Of a DNA stretch of 64,000 bases, positions 59,523-64,000 are shown in pieces (positions within the stretch are counted from its first letter, which is position 1; every line of letters starts with the position of its first letter). Origin of the DNA: Anodontia alba (taxonomy: Eukaryota > Mollusca > Bivalvia > Lucinida > Lucinidae); the NCBI GenBank assembly GCA_964016985.1, contig OZ024826.1:67362768-67426767 (forward strand), given 5' to 3'. The notes beneath the pieces are model-generated. The model was not told where the DNA came from. It saw only the letters and a list, made by a program, of their open reading frames with translations, and made no database searches. Made by a program: the position numbers and the translations under genes.

Positions 59523-59985
59523 GCCCAATCAGCGGTATAAAGACACCAGATCGTGGGTATCTTTTCAGCATGCACTTGGGCTTACTAGTACCCGCACGCC
59601 CGGCACTAGTCCCTTTCTTTGTTTATTACCGGGATACCTGTACTTTTTTTTTTTTTTTTTTTTTTCTTCCCTTATGTTTGCCTTGGCGGCGGAGCACTTC
59701 GTCCGCCCAATCAGCGTTATAAGAATACCAGTGCGTGGGTATCCTTTCAGCATGCACGTGGGCTTACTTGTACTTGTTCGCCTGTTACTAGAGGGGTTGT
59801 GCCGGGGTTAAATTAGTATTTACGTGAGGTGGGGTGGGGCTGATTTTTCCTATTAAATCTAAGTTTGGGGGATCTAATAGCTCGGACGTTTTTTACTGTT
59901 TGTTTTGGCGACCGGGTATTTAGTTCGCCCTACCAGCGTTATTAAGATACCAGAGCATGGGTATCTTTTCAGCATGCACTTGGGT
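59523..59985 (-). ncRNA. Three-fold 59-nt structured RNA motif, copy E
   Basis: Units at 59523-59581, 59705-59763 and 59927-59985. In unit 2 a G-to-A change on the plus strand (AGAATACC) is tolerated as a G-U wobble on the RNA strand. Confidence 0.55.
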
Positions 59986-60133
59986 TTACTAGTACCCGGC
60001 CCCCGGGGTCAAGGTACTATTTATGTGGGGGTGGGGGTATTTAGTGTCTTAAGGGGTCGTCATAGCCGGGAATACTTTTTTTTAATATGGGCTCTCGGGC
60101 AGGGTACTTAGACCTGTTCCCATAGGTTTCAAC

Positions 60134-63100
60134 TTAAATTACTGTTTCGTATCCTGTTTCTATTATGTAATGAAACAGGATTTCCCTTATCTCTTGTTCA
60201 CGCGTGTTAAGGAGCAATCTTACATCGACATTTTTTGGGTCCCTGTAGTCATTGTTGTCGTAATGCTCAGCGAGCGAATTGAGCATTAGTTGCTTGGCTG
60301 TTGTGTGCCTCGTGCAATATAGCAGAAAATGATCGGTATATTCAATTTCTTTGCAGTGTGGGCAAATGGGATCCGCTTCTCCGTGTTTTTGATTATTTCC
60401 CCTTAATCCATTATCCCCCATTCTTAGTCTGGTGAATATTCGGTCTAGGCGTCTGTTGTCACTATATTGCGTTAATGTGTTGGGCAGGGTTGGGTCAATT
60501 TTGTGTCTGAATCCATGGTGATCCTTCCACTCGTTGGCCCATTCCTGCCTTATTTTTGCCTTTATGATAGGGTAAATTTCTTGGTGCGTGGGTAACAGAT
60601 CCACAATTTTGCCCGTATTTAGGGCATTTTTTGCTGCGGCGTCTGCCATTTCATTTTCCTCTATACTACAGTGCGATGGGACCCAATCAATGTCGACTTT
60701 TATCCTCTTTTTAGAACGCAGTGTATTAGGTACAGGACATGATCTAATACGTCTTGACGGGTGCGACTTTTTCCGGAATGTATGCTTTGTATTGCGCTCA
60801 GTGAGTCAGACAGGATAGTCATTTTGAAGTCTAATTTATTATCTAAAATCCACTGTAGCGCTTTCTGAATTGCTATTAATTCTGCTGTATATACTGTTAA
60901 ATTTTCGTTTAATAAGTATTTCTTAGTCACGTTAAGAGAGGGTATGACAAATGCGCACCCTGTTTTTTGTTTTTCCGAATCTTTACTACCGTCTGTAAAA
61001 TTTTTTAAATAGTTTCAGTATTTGTTTTTCAGGTATTTTTCGGTAATTCGTTTACTTTCTAGGTTTGAGGTTTTTTTCTTATCGATTTGTTTTGATAATT
61101 CGAATTTTGGCGTAATACTGGATATGTTGTGTTTTTTCCTATATTTTATCGGCTGTATTTTTATTTTTTCAAGATCGTGTTTTTTAATCAGGTCCTGTAC
61201 CGATATATTGTAGGGGGCCTTATTTTTTTTTAGTCTTTTCCTTAAAGTATCATACATTACATGGGGTTGCGTCATGCTATTTATCGGGAGATTTTCACCA
61301 TGGCAACTGGATCGGGCCCAGTATTTTAATTGCATTTCCTCCCTTCGTTTTTGTAGCGGCATGATATTGCATTCCACTTCTAGACTGAAGTTTTGCGTCC
61401 CTTTGTAAGCTCCCGTATCGATTCGGAGGGCTGTTGCTTGTATTGTGTCAAGTTTTCTTAGTAGCCAATTTGAGGCACAGTTGCATTCTTGACATCCATA
61501 ATCTATTTTGCTCCTTATTAAAGATTTATAGAGTTGGATTAGGGTTTTTTTTATCTCCGCCATAATATGTCCCTGAGACCAGCCTCATTAGACTGAGGTC
61601 TGTTTGGCAATTTCCCACCAGATTTTTAATGTGTTTAGACCACGTTAGACGGTGATCGAAAATCATTCCCAAAAATTTGGCGTCTGCTGAAAATTCTAGT
61701 TTTTTATCTCCCAGTTGAAGTTTTGGGACCAGTTGGACGGTTGAAAATCTCCTGTTAAATATTACGCATTTCGTTTTGTCCGCTGATATTTTGAAGCCCC
61801 ATTCCTTACACCAATTGTGGATTATGTTTAGAGCTTGTTGGAGGATTTTGATCGCGGTTTTAGGTTTATTCGCGCATTTCCATATTGCTCCATCATCCGC
61901 AAATTGTGACAAATCAATAGGTAAAGACTCAAGTGCCTCGTTTAGAGTGTTTATGATTAAGTTGAACAGGATGGGGGACAGCACTGCACCCTGTGGAGAT
62001 CCATTAAGACAGTCTCTTAGGTCGGACAGGACGGTACCTAATTTCACTTGGATTTTACGGCCCGTTAAGAAATCCTGGATCCAGAGCAGCATGTTTCCTT
62101 CTATGCCGAACTGGACTAATTTTTGTAGGACAGCTTTTCTCCACATGAGATCGAAGGCTTTTTCTAGGTCTAAAAATACCGCGCAGCAAGATCTTTTCCG
62201 TAGTCGGGCTGTTTTGATGGCCGACGTTAGCCGCAAGATCTGGTCTATTGTGGACCTGTTTTTTTTTATAAATCCTGACTGCATTTTCCCCAGTAGTTGT
62301 TTTTCTTCTATAAATGTTATGAGCCTGGGGGCGATCATTGCCTCCATTACTTTGCATATGGCCGATGTGAGTGAAATCGGCCTATACGATTGTGGGGTTT
62401 GCGAGTCGTTATCGGGCTTGAGTAGTGGAATAATTGTGCTTTCTTTCCACTGGCTGGGCAGGGTGCGTTCTTTCCAGGATTTGTTAATTAATTTTAAGAG
62501 GTGTGCCGTGCCATTTTCTGTGAGGTTTTTGAGCATGTCGTAATGGATCGTGTCTGCGCCTGGGGCAGTGCTTCTTTTTTGTCAAGTGCTGTTTTCAGTT
62601 CATGTAATGTGAATGGTGCATTGAAGGTTCTATGTTCAGCGGAGTTTGACTTATTTTTGATCATTCCGTCAATCAGGGGTTCCTGCGTATTTTTATGTTG
62701 CCGGAATTCCGGGTCCAGAGACTCGTCACTAGAGACGCTTTGGTAGTATTGAGTTAGCACTTCTGCTTTCTCTTGATTGGTGTGGTACCTAGCGTCGTAC
62801 AATTTTAATGTCTCCACAGGCCTGAATGGTTTTCCTTTGAATTTATTTATCATGTTCCAAACTTCTTTGCTGTTCGTTTTGTAAGTTAATTTGGATATGT
62901 AATTTTCACAATTTTCTTTTCTAGCTGAATTTAATATAAATTTTGATTTTTCCCTGGCTTCTCTAAACTGTTTTAGATAAAAGTCTGTTTTGAATTTTTT
63001 GTACTTATAATATGCCTTATTTTTCTGCTTGACTGCCTCAGTGCAAGCATGATTCCACCAGGGTAAAGTTTTTTTCGTTGTGTAATTTGGATTTGTTTTT

Positions 63101-63978
63101 GGTATGGAGACATCGCATCAGGCCAAAACTTCAAAAGTGAATAGAGCATTGCTATCCTCCATGGTCATATCATCATAGTATATATCCATGGTGTCTGTTA
63201 CGAGCCTTAATTTTTCCCAGTCTGCTTTTTGTAGTTTCCAACGCGGCAGTGTGTCCTGACTGACGTAATGAGTTTGTATCCCTATTTTTGTGACAGTTGG
63301 GAAGTGGTCGCTTCCCAGTGTGTCACTGTGCACTTCCCATTCACATTTAGTACTGATTGGAGCTGAGACTAGTGATAGGTCTATCGCACTTAGAGTGCCT
63401 TTTTCTGCGTTTAGTCTGGTCCCCTGCCCCGTGTTTAAAACTATCAAATTTGTTTCATTTAGGAAGTAGGTTAGGTTTTTTCCGTTTGGATCCTTACCGC
63501 GATAGTCTGGTTCCCACAGTGTGTGTCTTGTGTTGAAGTCCCCTACAATAATTACGTTTTTTCCTACTTGGTTCAGGATTTCGAAATAGTCTTCTTTTTT
63601 TATTTGTTTTTTGCCAGCTGTATAATAGTTAACTATGTCTAAATTTTGTTTCCCAAATAATCTGGTTATTTTTATTTCTATATTATTGTTTGGGTGGTTA
63701 TAATTTATTTCGTCTGCGTCAATTCCAATTTTTACAAAAGTGGCTACTCCTCCGCCCTGTTGACCCTTTTCTCTTCTGAATGAAAAAGGAGGTTTGTAGC
63801 CTGGTAGTTTTAGTAATTTTTGACCTTCGCTATTCCAAATTTCTTGAATGCAGACGACTTCTGGCAATGTTTCGAAGCTATTAAGATAATTTGTTAATTG
63901 TGCGTGTTTGAAGCTGTTTTCAGCACAAGACAGACTGCGGGCGTTCCAGGAAACTACTTTTATGTTCTTAATTTCCAT
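60134..63978 (-). pseudogene. LINE-T ORF2, copy E, full length but broken
   Basis: Gives the full ORF2 extent, about 1,280 codons. Endonuclease 63978-63118 is uninterrupted (VSWNARS, CIQEIW with Thr to Ile, VGDFNTRH, GSDHFPT). It ends at a Gly to TGA change at 63115-63117. RT at 62853-61526 has SYRPISLTSAICKVMEA, FLDLEKAFDLMW, GSPQGAVLSPILF and FADDGAIWK, with frameshifts in T runs near 62575 and 61550. The linker and RNase H N-half have Trp to TGA at about 61015 and a one-base deletion near 60703. The C-terminal RNase H and Cys/His motif (60649-60134) is open. Order and domains are those of I-group LINEs. Confidence 0.9.
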
Positions 63979-64000
63979 TTAGGCCCGCTTAAGATATGTT

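Larger units (their letters stand above)
58217..64000 (-). mobile_element. LINE-T copy E, ORF2 part (continues beyond right edge)
   Basis: Resumes at the position equivalent to 13066 of copy B and continues collinearly through the rest of the 3' region and all of ORF2 to its ATG at 63976-63978. The ORF1-ORF2 spacer begins before the window ends. The 5' end and its flanking target duplication would lie outside. Confidence 0.86.

Overview
This window is almost entirely transposable-element DNA from an animal genome, most likely a bivalve mollusc. It is AT-rich and has no bacterial gene layout. It holds nested non-LTR retrotransposons, a DIRS-like element, a tRNA-derived SINE and a non-autonomous Helentron of the 'pearl' type with about 25 tandem units of roughly 165 bp. 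The bivalve assignment is an inference from those element types; I see no ordinary host protein-coding gene and no rRNA or tRNA gene.

The dominant structure is an alternating array of two kinds of block. P blocks (about 4.5-4.75 kb, non-coding, three copies: 6573-11110, 20362-25113, 45758-50463) alternate with copies of one minus-strand LINE, here given the local label LINE-T. LINE-T is an I-group element. Its ORF1 has zinc knuckles; its ORF2 has an APE-type endonuclease, a reverse transcriptase, an RNase H and a C-terminal Cys/His motif. Its 3' region is unusually long (about 3.6-4.3 kb) and ends in a (CAA)n tail. Every LINE-T boundary that can be seen carries the same 12-13 bp target-site duplication, GAACGGCGCATT(G), eight times in the window, although the 5' truncation points all differ. 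This is the mark of independent insertions into one preferred site, including re-insertion into the duplicated target (43018-45758), which gives head-to-tail stacks.

Region by region: 1-2925 is a DIRS-like element (gag, then RT-RNase H, one frameshift) running off the left edge. 2926-6572 is LINE-T copy A (5'-truncated in the RT). 6573-11110 is P1. 11111-20361 is copy B (5'-truncated in ORF1). 20362-25113 is P2. 25114-43017 is copy C, a composite of two LINE-T pieces joined at about 37124 and split by the Helentron at 30892-35360. 43018-45757 holds two short, older LINE-T relatives (X1, X2). 45758-50463 is P3. 50464-64000 is copy E, split at 52107-58216 by a plus-strand CR1/L2-like LINE (LINE-Y), whose own 3' tail carries a tRNA-derived SINE with a clear target-site duplication.

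None of the LINE-T ORF2 copies is intact: each carries frameshifts or nonsense codons. The copies are nonetheless very similar by eye, so the family looks recently active. Three RNA-structure candidates lie in the LINE-T 3' region. The best is a 59-nt two-stem motif repeated three times just after the ORF2 stop, with compensatory base changes between copies. A second is a hairpin next to the (CAA)n tail, also with a compensatory change. The P blocks carry two copies each of a CCAAT / CRE / RFX X-box-like motif cluster, which may mark promoters.
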